From contig NZ_DF238897.1 in NCBI RefSeq assembly GCF_000400995.2, forward strand, positions 214,319 to 278,318: a stretch of 64,000 nt of DNA, given 5' to 3'. The notes beneath the pieces were generated by a model that saw only the letters and a list, made by a program, of their open reading frames with translations, was not told the DNA's origin and searched no databases. A program made the position numbers and the translations under genes. Position 1 is the stretch's first letter; each line of letters opens with the position of its first letter. Positions 22,875 to 31,715 of this stretch are shown here, piece after piece. This DNA comes from Acidovorax sp. MR-S7 (lineage in GTDB: Bacteria; Pseudomonadota; Gammaproteobacteria; Burkholderiales; Burkholderiaceae_C).

Positions 22875-23270
22875 ATGGGTTTTGCCGTCAACCTCAACAA
22901 GCTCTGCGAGCGCGCAAAGGACAAGGCGCACATCGTGGTGCGAAAGACCGCGTTCGAGCTGCAGGGGATGATGATTGACACCTCGCCAGTTCGGACAGGG
23001 CGCTTTCGCAGCAACTGGGCCGTGGGCTTGGGCGCCATCAACACCAGCGCCGACGCTGCACCGGACAAAACAGGCGACTCAGCCAAGGGCCGCGCGCAAG
23101 CTGCATTGCAGGGCTGGAAGCCCGGGCAGACAATTTACTTGAGTAATTCAGTCCCCTATGCACTTCGCCTGGAGCGGGGCTGGTCGCAACAGGCGCCGCA
23201 GGGCATGGTGCGCCTGACCGTGCAGCGCTACGGCGATGCACTGGCCGAGGCTGTGAAAGGGCTGAAGTGA
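22875..23270 (+). CDS. HK97 gp10-like tail-completion protein
   Basis: This 131-residue protein starts at ATG 22875. IVVRKTAFELQGMMIDTSPV and RTGRFRSNWAVGL carry the SPVRTGxLR-type motif of HK97 gp10 family proteins, and LSNSVPYALRLERGWS is the second conserved block. The family joins the neck to the tail. It overlaps the next gene by 4 bases. Confidence 0.8.
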   Translation: MGFAVNLNKLCERAKDKAHIVVRKTAFELQGMMIDTSPVRTGRFRSNWAVGLGAINTSADAAPDKTGDSAKGRAQAALQGWKPGQTIYLSNSVPYALRLERGWSQQAPQGMVRLTVQRYGDALAEAVKGLK

Positions 23271-23671
23271 GCATTGCCGCCATCCAAAGCGCCCTCGAAA
23301 AGCGCCTGCTGGCCCTGTCCCCGCAGCTGCCCACCGCGTGGGAAAACGTCACCTTCACCCCGCCCTCCAGCATGTGGCAGCGCGTGAACCACCTGATCAA
23401 TGCCCCCCGCGATCTGGCGTTGGAGCGCACGCTGCGTCTGGATCGCGGGATTTTCCAGGTCACTGTACACGCGCCCATCAACACGGGGCGCCTGGCTGCC
23501 ATGCAGCGCGCCGAGCTGATCCGTGACCACTTCGCCCCGGTGCTAATGCTGACCGAGGGCGCTGTGCGCGTGGACATCGTGGACACGCCGCGCATCGCCT
23601 CACCGATGGCTGATGAGCCGTGGTGGGCGGTGCCGGTGTCTGTGTACTGGAGTGCGTTCATCGCCACCTGA
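23267..23671 (+). CDS. tail terminator-like protein (DUF4128-type)
   Basis: This 134-residue protein begins at a GTG overlapping the previous stop. The order helix (AIQSALEKRLLAL), strand (AWENVTFTPPS) and GIFQVTVHAPINTGRLAAMQ fits tail terminator proteins that end tail-tube growth. It is the last gene before the terminator that precedes the Rha gene. Confidence 0.7.
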   Translation: MSIAAIQSALEKRLLALSPQLPTAWENVTFTPPSSMWQRVNHLINAPRDLALERTLRLDRGIFQVTVHAPINTGRLAAMQRAELIRDHFAPVLMLTEGAVRVDIVDTPRIASPMADEPWWAVPVSVYWSAFIAT

Positions 23672-23703
23672 ATTCTTGAGCCGGCGCAGACCGGACGACC
23701 CCG

Positions 23704-23729
23704 AGCCGCCCGCTGAGGCGGCTTTTTTG
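23704..23729 (+). terminator. intrinsic terminator before rha
   Basis: AGCCGCC, loop CGCTGA, GGCGGCT and six T bases form a strong terminator between the tail-terminator gene and the Rha gene. Confidence 0.85.
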
Positions 23730-23752
23730 TTTGTGCGCGCGAAAGGACTGTT

Positions 23753-24241
23753 ATGCACGCCCCCATCGTTTCTGTCATCAATGGCGAGCCGCTGGCCTCC
23801 ACTGAGGTGATTGCGCGCGGCTTCAAGGTGCCACACCGCAACGTGATCGGCCTGGTGCGCGCGCACGCCGGCACCCTGGCCGAGTTCGGGGTAATCGCAA
23901 CTCAGCTGCGATTTAACCCGCGCGGCAAGCCGACAGAATTTGCCCTGCTCAATGAGCGACAAGCCACCCTTGTGATGACCATGCTTCGCAACACGCCGCA
24001 GGTGCTGCAATTCAAGGTCGCCCTGGTGCGCGAGTTCTACCGGATGCGTGATGCGCTCAACCAGCGCGATCAAAACCTGTGGCAGCAGATGCAAGCACTG
24101 ATTGCCCGCGAAGTCGAATCCAAGGTGCGCGCCAGCTTCGGCAGCCATTTGATGCTTGAGCGCAAGCGCGAGATCCCGTACTTCACCACCGAGCGCGAGC
24201 GGCTGGAAGCCGAGCTTCAGCCATCGCTGCTGCCGCACTGA
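23753..24241 (+). CDS. rha: Rha-family regulatory protein
   Basis: This 162-residue protein matches the Rha family: STEVIARGFKVPHRNVIGLV near residue 20, then TEFALLNERQATLVMTMLRN (about 60-80) and a VALVREFYRMRDAL helix. Rha proteins interfere with growth of related phages in IHF-deficient hosts and are often carried as morons. It is boxed by strong terminators on both sides within the structural operon, which is the normal arrangement of a moron with its own expression. Confidence 0.8.
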   Translation: MHAPIVSVINGEPLASTEVIARGFKVPHRNVIGLVRAHAGTLAEFGVIATQLRFNPRGKPTEFALLNERQATLVMTMLRNTPQVLQFKVALVREFYRMRDALNQRDQNLWQQMQALIAREVESKVRASFGSHLMLERKREIPYFTTERERLEAELQPSLLPH

Positions 24242-24264
24242 TTGCCACACGTCCTTTCGTGGTT

Positions 24265-24296
24265 GCCCGCCCCGATCCGTCGCGGCGGGCTTTTTT
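24265..24296 (+). terminator. intrinsic terminator after rha
   Basis: GCCCGCC (24265-24271) and GGCGGGC (24284-24290) pair with a 12-base loop, followed by TTTTTT. It completes the boxing of the Rha gene. Confidence 0.8.
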
Positions 24297-24312
24297 ACAC
24301 CCAGATTCGCCT

Positions 24313-24414
24313 ATGTCGCCCACCACCCGCGAACTCCACCAAACGCTGATCCGCCTCATCAAAGGCTGCATCGGCGCCTGGGAGCGCTGGCTTGAGCAGC
24401 AAGCCCAGAAGTAG
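24313..24414 (+). CDS. short helical phage protein
   Basis: This 33-residue frame (TLIRLIKGCIGAWERWLEQQ as its main helix) resembles short phage proteins that follow rha or tail genes. It has a normal ATG, but no strong ribosome binding site is visible. Function is unknown. Confidence 0.4.
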   Translation: MSPTTRELHQTLIRLIKGCIGAWERWLEQQAQK

Positions 24415-24527
24415 CTCCACCGTTTTCTCTAACCCTGCCTCGCAGGCCTGCCACTCCCGCCAGGGACTCGCAGCCATGACGCCTCGCAGAAATCGCCCCG
24501 GAAGGGGCACTTTCTGAAAGGCCCACT

Positions 24528-25175
24528 ATGGCACGCACTCCGAATGGGACCGTTCACGCGGTCGCCACCGTCCTCGCATCCGCGAAGACCATCACCGCTA
24601 TCACCAACGCCGCCGAAGCGTCGTGCTCCAGCACGGCCCACGGCTACAGCGTCGGCGACATCCTCGTCATCTACAGCGGCTGGGGCCGACTGAACTTCCG
24701 CGCAGCCCGCGTGAAGTCCGTCACCACAGACGCTTTTGTGCTGGAGAAGATCGACACCAGCAACACCGAGCTGTTCACGCCAGGCGGCGGCGCCGGTTCC
24801 GCGCGCAAGGTCAGCACCTGGGTTGACCTGGACCGCACGATGAACCACAGCTCCAGCGGCGGCGACGCCAAGACCGTGAACGTGAAGTTCATCGAGTCGG
24901 ACGTGGAAATCGTGCTGAACGACGGCTTCAACGCCGTGCAGCGCACCTTTGACATGGACGCCGACATGATCGGCACGCCCGCCTACGAGGCGCTCAAGAC
25001 GCTGAGCGACACCAACGCCGACACCGTGGTTCGCCGCCGCGCCAAGACTGGCGCCGTGTCGCTGATCCCCGCCAAGGTCAGCTTCAACGAAGAAGAGTCC
25101 CTGACCGAAGGCCAGGCTGTGACCGTCAAGGGCACGTTCAACGCACAGAACATCAGCACCCGCTACGCGGCCTGA
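24528..25175 (+). CDS. major tail (tube) protein
   Basis: This 215-residue protein begins MARTPNGTVHAVATVLASAK and is beta-rich, with an Ig-like core (NVKFIESDVEIVLNDGF, TVVRRRAKTGAVSLIPAKVS) and an NAQNISTRYAA end. Length, composition and the place before the tail-assembly chaperones fit the siphovirus tail-tube protein, which polymerises in rings around the tape measure. C/G-ending codons are strongly preferred, as for an abundant structural protein. Confidence 0.85.
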   Translation: MARTPNGTVHAVATVLASAKTITAITNAAEASCSSTAHGYSVGDILVIYSGWGRLNFRAARVKSVTTDAFVLEKIDTSNTELFTPGGGAGSARKVSTWVDLDRTMNHSSSGGDAKTVNVKFIESDVEIVLNDGFNAVQRTFDMDADMIGTPAYEALKTLSDTNADTVVRRRAKTGAVSLIPAKVSFNEEESLTEGQAVTVKGTFNAQNISTRYAA

Positions 25176-25208
25176 TCCCACGGGCGATAGCCCATCACCC
25201 AGCACCGA

Positions 25209-25264
25209 CGCACCCCGGTTCGTTCCTTTCGCAGGGACGGCCGGGGTGCGCACGGGCAATTTTC
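25209..25264 (+). terminator. hairpin after the major tail gene
   Basis: CGCACCCCGG (25209-25218) and CCGGGGTGCG (25241-25250) pair perfectly over 10 bases, followed after a short gap by TTTTCTCTT. It probably lowers transcription of the downstream tail genes relative to the abundant tube protein. Confidence 0.55.
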
Positions 25265-25286
25265 TCTTCCTGCGAAAGACATCATC

Positions 25287-25709
25287 ATGAGCAAAGCCGA
25301 CAAGCAAAAGTCCATCCCTGCCGCCAGCATCAAGAGCCTGAGCGGCATCGCCCCCGAATTCGATATGCCTGTGAACGTGCCGCGCCTGGATGGCACGTCG
25401 GTGGAACTGCAGATGCGCGCGAAGGGCATGCGCAAGTCCGAGTGGCTGGCCCTGCGTGACGCACACCTTCAAGACCTGCGCGACAACGATAAGCCCCTGA
25501 AGGATGCCGAATTCTCGTTCTCGCAGATGGTGGGTGACCGCATGAAAGAGGCGGCCGCGCTGGTGACCAAGGGCGTCTCCGGCTGGCAGTTGGAGGACGC
25601 CTTCACAGCCGACAACCTCCTGGCCCTGGAAGATGTTCTCCCCGGTGCGATTCAGGCGATCCTTGGCACCTACGATGCCGCGATGTTCCACGGCCGCCTG
25701 GGAAACTAG
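25287..25709 (+). CDS. tail assembly chaperone G
   Basis: This 140-residue protein is the short form of the tail assembly chaperone. It begins SKADKQKSIPAASIKSLSGI, has an EFDMPVNVPRLDGTSVELQM strand region, helices with KSEWLALRDAHLQDLRDND, and ends in LGN followed by UAG. In lambda the corresponding protein G coats the tape measure and recruits the tube protein. A canonical slippery heptamer overlaps its last two codons, so most ribosomes stop here and a fraction make the GT form. Confidence 0.85.
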   Translation: MSKADKQKSIPAASIKSLSGIAPEFDMPVNVPRLDGTSVELQMRAKGMRKSEWLALRDAHLQDLRDNDKPLKDAEFSFSQMVGDRMKEAAALVTKGVSGWQLEDAFTADNLLALEDVLPGAIQAILGTYDAAMFHGRLGN

Positions 25710-26044
25710 CTGCCGCCTCGCGCGCGCTCTATGAGCCCCCGATTACAGAATCCGAAGCGCGCTCCGAGGGGTTTGAGCTTGAGGACTATGAAACCGTCGT
25801 CATAGAAATCTGGCCAGACAACGAGCGCGCCCTGCAAATCTTCAGATTGGTGGGCACGAGGTGGCGGATTCCGCCAATGGGTGGCGTCCCAATTGGTCTC
25901 GAATGGGCATCTATCTATCCTCTGATGGATCGCCTTGGGCTGGATGATTCTGCCTGGAACTCTCTGCATGAGGACTTGATGGTTATGGAGGCCGAGGCCA
26001 TCTCCACCATGCGCGAGTTCGCGCCGAAGCCAGAAGGCGGGTGA
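25287..26044 (+). CDS. tail assembly chaperone GT, by -1 frameshift
   Basis: If the ribosome slips back one base on GGGAAAC (25700-25706), translation continues in the frame LAAASRALYEPPITESEARS through to the TGA at 26042-26044, giving about 252 residues. The extension contains VVIEIWPDNERALQIFRLVG and GGVPIGLEWASIYPLMDRLG, the DUF1799 pattern that follows G in many phages. The shift is inferred from the sequence. The open frame has no good start codon of its own. Confidence 0.75.
25700..25706 (+). promoter_or_regulatory. programmed -1 frameshift site GGGAAAC
   Basis: The heptamer fits X XXY YYZ in the G frame (CTG GGA AAC TAG), with the slip moving GGA AAC to GGG AAA. The stop codon follows at once, leaving no extra residue in G. 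Lambda uses GGGAAAG at the same place. The GC-rich sequence downstream could form the stimulatory structure. Confidence 0.85.
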
Positions 26045-26109
26045 TGGAAGGGCGGCGCTGTCGGCCATCCATGCGAAGTAATATCGCGTCATCAACGTAT
26101 GGAGGCGGT

Positions 26110-26400
26110 ATGGAGATATTGATCGGCTGGGTGGCTCTATGTTTTGCGGTGGCGGCCTGGGCGCATTCCAAGGGGCGATTTGCCTTTGGATGGTTCATCA
26201 TTTCGCTAATGCTCTCCCCGCTTGTCGGTGGCGTGATCGTTGCGGCTTTGCCAAAGGTCGGCAAAGCCGCATTGCCACGCGACGAGGCTGGACAACCCAT
26301 CACCGATCAGACCCACGTCCGCTGCCCCGATTGCCGGGAGTTAGTGCGCAGAGATGCGCGCAAGTGCAAGCACTGCAATACGGCGCTGGTGCCGCAGTAA
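26110..26400 (+). CDS. membrane protein with zinc ribbon
   Basis: This 96-residue protein starts after GGAGG at ATG 26110. Two hydrophobic helices (ILIGWVALCFAVAAWA and FGWFIISLMLSPLVGGVIVA) form a hairpin in the membrane, and the C-terminus carries CPDCRELVRRDARKCKHC, a rubredoxin-like zinc ribbon. An alternative start at 26044 overlaps the GT stop (TGATG). Lying between the chaperones and the tape measure, with terminators behind it, it may be a superinfection-exclusion moron. That is inference. Confidence 0.65.
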   Translation: MEILIGWVALCFAVAAWAHSKGRFAFGWFIISLMLSPLVGGVIVAALPKVGKAALPRDEAGQPITDQTHVRCPDCRELVRRDARKCKHCNTALVPQ

Positions 26401-26420
26401 AAGCACTGAATCACACATAG

Positions 26421-26444
26421 ACCGCCTTCGGGCGGTTTTCTTTT
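26421..26444 (+). terminator. intrinsic terminator before tape measure
   Basis: ACCGCC, loop TTCG, GGCGGT and TTTCTTTT. The tetraloop is a stable UUCG type. Confidence 0.8.
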
Positions 26445-26449
26445 CCCAA

Positions 26450-26471
26450 GGCTCGCTTCGGCGGGCCTTTT
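26450..26471 (+). terminator. second hairpin before tape measure
   Basis: GGCTCGC, loop TTCG and GCGGGCC followed by TTTT. One pair is a G-U wobble. It stands 5 bases behind the first terminator and 20 bases before the tape measure ATG. Confidence 0.6.
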
Positions 26472-26490
26472 GTATTTCTGAGGCGCCCCT

Positions 26491-29400
26491 ATGGCACTTG
26501 ACGTTGAATCCATCGGCCTGGCGATGGACACCAGTGGGGTCGAGCGCGGCATCAAGTCGCTCGATGAGCTGGCCTCGCGTGGGCCGAAGGTTGAGCAGTC
26601 GCTGCAAAGCGTGGAGCGTGCCGCCAAACAGGCCGGGCAAGGCGTCAGCACGCTGGGGCAGAGCGCAGCGGCTACGGGCGTGGATAAGGTGGGCGCTGCA
26701 GGTGAGCGCGCCGCGCAGGGGCTGGGCAAGATGGGCCAGGCCGCGCAATCGGCCGTGTCCTCGCAGGCCGCCCTGTCGCGCGCCGTCGATGGCTTCACGC
26801 AGACCGAGCGCAAGTACATCCAGTCGCTGTTGGACGAGTTCAACGCGCTGGACCAGACCCGCGCCGCAAAGGCAGCCTACATCGCGCAGCAAAAGGGAAT
26901 GAGCCAAGCTGCTCAGGAAGTGGCGCGGGCGGTGGGCAGCAAGATTGAAGCCTACAAGGCAGAGCGGGCGGAGCTGGACAAGTTGTCCAATGCGTCAGAA
27001 ATATCTGCGCAATCCATGGCCGGCATCGCCCGCGCCGGGGTGCAAGCCATCGCCGGCAGCGCGCTGCTGGTAGCCATCAAGGGCGTTGGTCAGGCGCTAT
27101 TCGATGCCAGCGCGCAGGCAGAGAGGTTCCGCACCACGCTCAATTTCGCCACTGGCGGCCAGGGCGTCCAGGAGATCGCTTACCTGCGCCGCGTGACCGG
27201 TGAGTTGGGCCTCCAGTTTGCCAGCACCGCGCAGGCGTACAGCGGCTTCCAGGCCGCAGCGCGAGGCACAGCGCTGGAGGGGCAGAAGGCCAAGGATGTG
27301 TTCGAGTCCATCGCCAAGGCGTCTGCCGTGATGGGCCTGTCTGCCGAGCAAAGTGGAGGCGTGCTGCTGGCGCTGCAGCAGATGATTTCCAAGGGCACGG
27401 TGCAGGCCGAAGAGCTGCGAGGCCAGCTGGGTGAACGCTTGCCCGGCGCGTTCCAGATCGCCGCGAAAGCCATGGGTGTCACCACGGCCGAGCTGGGCAA
27501 GATGCTGGAGCAGGGCCAAGTCGTTGCGGATGACTTTCTGCCGAAGTTCGCCGAAGCACTTGAGGAAGACCTGGGCGGGGCAGCAGAGAAAGCAGCCACC
27601 CGACTGGATGCAGCAGTCAACCGTTTTGACGCCGCCTGGGAGCGCTTGAAACAGAATGCTGGCGATAGTGGGTCGAGCAATTTCATCGCGGATCAGATGA
27701 ACAGTGCTGCGGGCGCGCTGGACTATGTGTCTGTGGCGATGGAGAAAGCACGAGGGGACGGCGGCGGCTTCGCCAGTCAGATGCTGGCCGCTGCTAGCGC
27801 GATGCACGACATGACGCTGGTCGGCAAGCGCACCGAGCAGAACATGTACGACAACGCCAAGGCCACGAAAGAGGCGGAGGCGAAGCTGGCGGACTTGCAA
27901 AAGCGTGCGGCGACCGAAGGCACAAGCGCCTGGCTGCTCAAGGAAATTGGCCAAACCAACCGCTACATCGCGACGTTGCAGCAAGCCCGCCGTGAGAGGG
28001 ATGCGCTGGAGGGCGAGGGGGCACAACAGCGCGACCCGCGCGACATCCCCGCCACCATGACGCGCAGCGCCTCCTATGCCCGCTGGGCGCAGGAGCAGAA
28101 GGAGAGCGAGCAGAAGATGCTCGAAATCCGGATGCGCCAGTCAGGGGTCAATAAGCAGTACCTGCAAGAACTAAAGGACTTGGAGCAGGCGCTCGCCCGC
28201 CAAGTCATCACGCAGGACGAATACACCCAGCGTGTTTCCGCACTTGCCAAAACCACCTGGGACGCGAGCGTTGCCGGCAAAGCCGCAGCCAAGACCTCCA
28301 GCGAACGCGCCAGCGCCGCCAAGGCCGAGCAGTCCACCTATGACAAGCTGATCTCGTCCATCCAGACGAAGATCGCTCAGAACGAAGCCGAGATTGCCGG
28401 CGGCGCAAAGCTGTCTGAGAACCAGAAGCTGCGCATCAAGTACGCGGAAGACCTGCAAGGATCGCTCCAGGGCATCACTGCGGCGCAACGCTCGGTGATC
28501 GAAGGCTACTTGGACGAGCACAAGGCGGCGGAGCTGGCGAACGTCGCGGCACGTGAGGCCATTAAGGCCGCGCAGGAGACCGCTGCTGCGCGCAACAGGG
28601 AAGCCGCTGGAATTGATGCTTGGATTCGCGCGCAAGAGGATGCTGCACGCCAGTCCCTCAAGTCCGTGCAGGATCGTATCCACTCAATGGCGGATGAGGC
28701 GCGGGCCATTGAGCTTTCGCAGGCGCTGAACGTCAGCTTGGCGGAAGCGATTGAGCTTGTCGCCATCGCTCGCCTGGAGGAAAAGCAGGCTGGCTTTTAT
28801 GAGGGCTCCGAAGGCTGGGAGGCCATCCAGCGCGAAATCAACGCGCGCCGGGAACTGCTGGGCCTGATCGGCAGCAAGGAAGCGCGCGAGGCCAACAAGC
28901 GCGCCGCAGACGAAGCCGCCAAGGACTGGGAGCGCACCGCGCAGACCATCAGCGACACCCTGGCCGACTACATCATGGGCGGCGGCAAGGATGCGGCGCA
29001 GTACCTCAAGCGCCTGTTCGCGACGCTGGTGCTGCAGCCTATCGTGCAGGTCGGCGTCGGCGCGCTTCTGGGTGCTGGCCCGGGTGGGCAGCTTGTCTCG
29101 GCGGCCATGGGTGGCGCGGGTGGTGGCAGTGCGCTGCTGAATAACGCGGGCTTGGTGGGCGCGGGCGCGCAAGCCATCTGGGGCCTTTCGGCTGGCGCCT
29201 CCACGGCCTCGCTGGTCGGTGCAAATGCGGTCGGCATGGCTGGCGGCGATGCGCTGGGCGCGCTGATCGCGGGCAACGGCGCTTGGGCGGGCGTAGGCAC
29301 CGGGGCAGGCGCGGCGGCTGGCAGCGGCTTCATGGGTGCGCTCTCCGCGATCCCTGGCTGGGGCTGGGCACTTGCTGGCATTGCCGCCTTGGGCGGAATC

Positions 29401-31713
29401 CTCGCGGGCATGGACGACTCCGGCACGCCCCACATCGGCGGTTCTGCCGCGTGGAGTTCTTCGCAAGGGCTGCGCACGAACCTGGGTTTCCTGGACGACC
29501 AGGAAGGCCTTCCCGGCTACAACCCCAACGACAACATCGACAACCAATTCGGCTCGGGCATGCCGTGGGTGCAGGACAACGAGCAAGTGCGCGGCACGCT
29601 CGGCGTCATGGCGCAGACCATCGCCAGCACGCTGGACAGCTTCGCCAAGGCATTCGGCCAGCAGGCGGGCTACGACGTGGCCCTGGGGTTCGCGGACGAC
29701 TCCAGCAAGGACGGATCGTGGGGTGCGCTGCGCATTGCGCTTGGCGACCGCGAGTTGCTGAACTGGAATGACGACCGCGAGAGCAAATGGGCGCCGCGCA
29801 TCTTCTCGGATGGTGAGCAGGGGTGGGAAGAGTTCACGGCCGCCACCGCGCAAGACCTGCGCGACGTGATGACCGAGATGGACATCCCCGGATGGGTCAA
29901 GGACAGCCTGGAAGGCCTCGGGGACAGCTTCGACCTCGACGCATTGGGCGCGGTTGTGACGCAGATCGGCGCCGTGAATACGGCGTTTGACGCACTGAGC
30001 TTCGGCGTTGCTGCATTCGCCGACCTGACCGACGAAGCGCGCGGCAGGCTCATCCAGGAGTCCGGAGGCTTGCAAGGCTTCGCGGCATCCGCATCCAACT
30101 ACTACGACAAGTTCTACACCGACGACGAGAAGCACGCCTTCAAGGAGGACGCGCTGTCCAAGGAGCTGGAGCGCCTGGGCCTGGAGATGCCCAACACGCA
30201 GCGTGGATTCCGGGAATTGGTCGAAGCCCAGATAGCGCTTGGCGAATCCGGCGCGGAAACCGCAGCGCGGCTCATGGGCCTCTCCGATGCGGCATTCGAG
30301 GTGCTGCCAGCAGCGGACGAAGCGACGAGCGCACTGCGCACGATGGCCGATGCCGCGAAGGAGTCCTTCGGCATCACAGCAGACACCGTCAAAGGCCTGC
30401 TGGACGACATCCTTGAAAACGCTGGCAGTGCCAACGAAGCTCGGAACATGGGGGCATCGGGCTTCGAAGAGATGGTCACATCGGCCATCTTCGACTCGCT
30501 GCTGTCGAACATCTCCGGCATGGTCATGGCGCAGATCGTGGCCCCGCTCATCGCGGGTGCAACGACCAGCGGGGCCGTACTCGCGGCAGGCGGCGCAACG
30601 GGCGGCGCCGCGGTAGCGGGCGGTGGTGTGATGGGCGGCAGCGCATCGGCTGCCGGCGGGTCTGTGGCGGGACAGTCGATCGCACAAGGCGGCGCAGCGG
30701 CCGCAAGCGCCATGGTCGCCGGAGGGGCGGCAGTCGGCACCGTCGTGGGCAACGTGCTGGAGGCCGCTCGCGCGCAGATGCAGGCAGTCAGTGGGTTGCT
30801 CAACGACCCGGCATTCGCGGACATGCTTGCGGAGTTCGGCAAAGGCTTCGGCGGACTCGCTGGCGACCTCTTCGACCTCAAAAGCAGCATCGGCGGCGGC
30901 CTGTCGTCGGTTGGCGGCTCCTTCGGCGGCGCCGCATCGGCGGCAAAAGGGCTGGAGGCGTCGCTCAAGGGCCTCACGTCAGCCATCGAAGACGAGATCA
31001 AGCGTCTGCGCGGGATCATGGAGGAAGCGTCCCCCAACAAGGGCTACGACGCCCTGATGGGCGAGTTCGCAACGGCAACTGCTGCTGCCCGGGCTGGGGA
31101 TGAAGATGCGCGCGGCCTGCTACCCGGCCTTTCCAAGCAGATCGACGCGCTCTTGCCCGACCGTGCGGCCAGCTCCGCCGAGCTTGCGCTGATGCGCGGG
31201 TGGCTCGCGGGCAGCCTTGCGGAAACGCTCAAGGCATTTGCGGATGCGGATGCCGCAAAGAGCGAGCAAAAGCGACTGCAAGACGAGGCCAGCGCGCGTG
31301 GACGATACGAAGGCGGCAAGTATTTCGCGTGGTTGGATGCCGGGTCACCGCTGGGCGGCTGGTCGGATGAAGAGTACGAGGACTGGTACTACCGCAAATA
31401 CCTGGGCATCCCAGCGCTTGCCACGGGCACCAACTACGTGCCGCAGGACATGCTGGCCATGCTCCACAAGGGCGAGGCCGTAGTCCCTGAGCGATACAAC
31501 CCCGCAGCCGGCGGGCAGCAGGTTGTCGTGCCGCAGGCCTTCGCACAGCCGCTGTGGGCCGGAGAGTCGCTAATCGTCGAGGCGCTGCGAGAAGAGTTCG
31601 CCCAAGTGCGTGAAGAGAACAGGGCTCTGGCACTTGAGGCCCAGCGCCTGCGCCTGCGCTTGGCGCAATCGCAGGAGCGAACCGAAGGGCTGATCGCTAT
31701 GCAGGAGGGGTAG
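26491..31713 (+). CDS. tail tape measure protein
   Basis: This is a 1740-residue protein, the longest in the window. Its first 160 residues are coiled coil. It then has a tape-measure domain with RFRTTLNFATGGQGVQEIAY and GVLLALQQMISKGTVQAEEL, long helical stretches (300-860), a hydrophobic Gly/Ala region (about 870-980) that may be membrane-active during DNA ejection, and a second Gly/Ala-rich block (about 1360-1460). It sets tail length, about 0.15 nm per residue or roughly 260 nm, and reaches the membrane on ejection. The protein ends in an alpha-helical QSQERTEGLIAMQEG. Confidence 0.92.
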   Translation: MALDVESIGLAMDTSGVERGIKSLDELASRGPKVEQSLQSVERAAKQAGQGVSTLGQSAAATGVDKVGAAGERAAQGLGKMGQAAQSAVSSQAALSRAVDGFTQTERKYIQSLLDEFNALDQTRAAKAAYIAQQKGMSQAAQEVARAVGSKIEAYKAERAELDKLSNASEISAQSMAGIARAGVQAIAGSALLVAIKGVGQALFDASAQAERFRTTLNFATGGQGVQEIAYLRRVTGELGLQFASTAQAYSGFQAAARGTALEGQKAKDVFESIAKASAVMGLSAEQSGGVLLALQQMISKGTVQAEELRGQLGERLPGAFQIAAKAMGVTTAELGKMLEQGQVVADDFLPKFAEALEEDLGGAAEKAATRLDAAVNRFDAAWERLKQNAGDSGSSNFIADQMNSAAGALDYVSVAMEKARGDGGGFASQMLAAASAMHDMTLVGKRTEQNMYDNAKATKEAEAKLADLQKRAATEGTSAWLLKEIGQTNRYIATLQQARRERDALEGEGAQQRDPRDIPATMTRSASYARWAQEQKESEQKMLEIRMRQSGVNKQYLQELKDLEQALARQVITQDEYTQRVSALAKTTWDASVAGKAAAKTSSERASAAKAEQSTYDKLISSIQTKIAQNEAEIAGGAKLSENQKLRIKYAEDLQGSLQGITAAQRSVIEGYLDEHKAAELANVAAREAIKAAQETAAARNREAAGIDAWIRAQEDAARQSLKSVQDRIHSMADEARAIELSQALNVSLAEAIELVAIARLEEKQAGFYEGSEGWEAIQREINARRELLGLIGSKEAREANKRAADEAAKDWERTAQTISDTLADYIMGGGKDAAQYLKRLFATLVLQPIVQVGVGALLGAGPGGQLVSAAMGGAGGGSALLNNAGLVGAGAQAIWGLSAGASTASLVGANAVGMAGGDALGALIAGNGAWAGVGTGAGAAAGSGFMGALSAIPGWGWALAGIAALGGILAGMDDSGTPHIGGSAAWSSSQGLRTNLGFLDDQEGLPGYNPNDNIDNQFGSGMPWVQDNEQVRGTLGVMAQTIASTLDSFAKAFGQQAGYDVALGFADDSSKDGSWGALRIALGDRELLNWNDDRESKWAPRIFSDGEQGWEEFTAATAQDLRDVMTEMDIPGWVKDSLEGLGDSFDLDALGAVVTQIGAVNTAFDALSFGVAAFADLTDEARGRLIQESGGLQGFAASASNYYDKFYTDDEKHAFKEDALSKELERLGLEMPNTQRGFRELVEAQIALGESGAETAARLMGLSDAAFEVLPAADEATSALRTMADAAKESFGITADTVKGLLDDILENAGSANEARNMGASGFEEMVTSAIFDSLLSNISGMVMAQIVAPLIAGATTSGAVLAAGGATGGAAVAGGGVMGGSASAAGGSVAGQSIAQGGAAAASAMVAGGAAVGTVVGNVLEAARAQMQAVSGLLNDPAFADMLAEFGKGFGGLAGDLFDLKSSIGGGLSSVGGSFGGAASAAKGLEASLKGLTSAIEDEIKRLRGIMEEASPNKGYDALMGEFATATAAARAGDEDARGLLPGLSKQIDALLPDRAASSAELALMRGWLAGSLAETLKAFADADAAKSEQKRLQDEASARGRYEGGKYFAWLDAGSPLGGWSDEEYEDWYYRKYLGIPALATGTNYVPQDMLAMLHKGEAVVPERYNPAAGGQQVVVPQAFAQPLWAGESLIVEALREEFAQVREENRALALEAQRLRLRLAQSQERTEGLIAMQEG

Positions 31714-31715
31714 GA

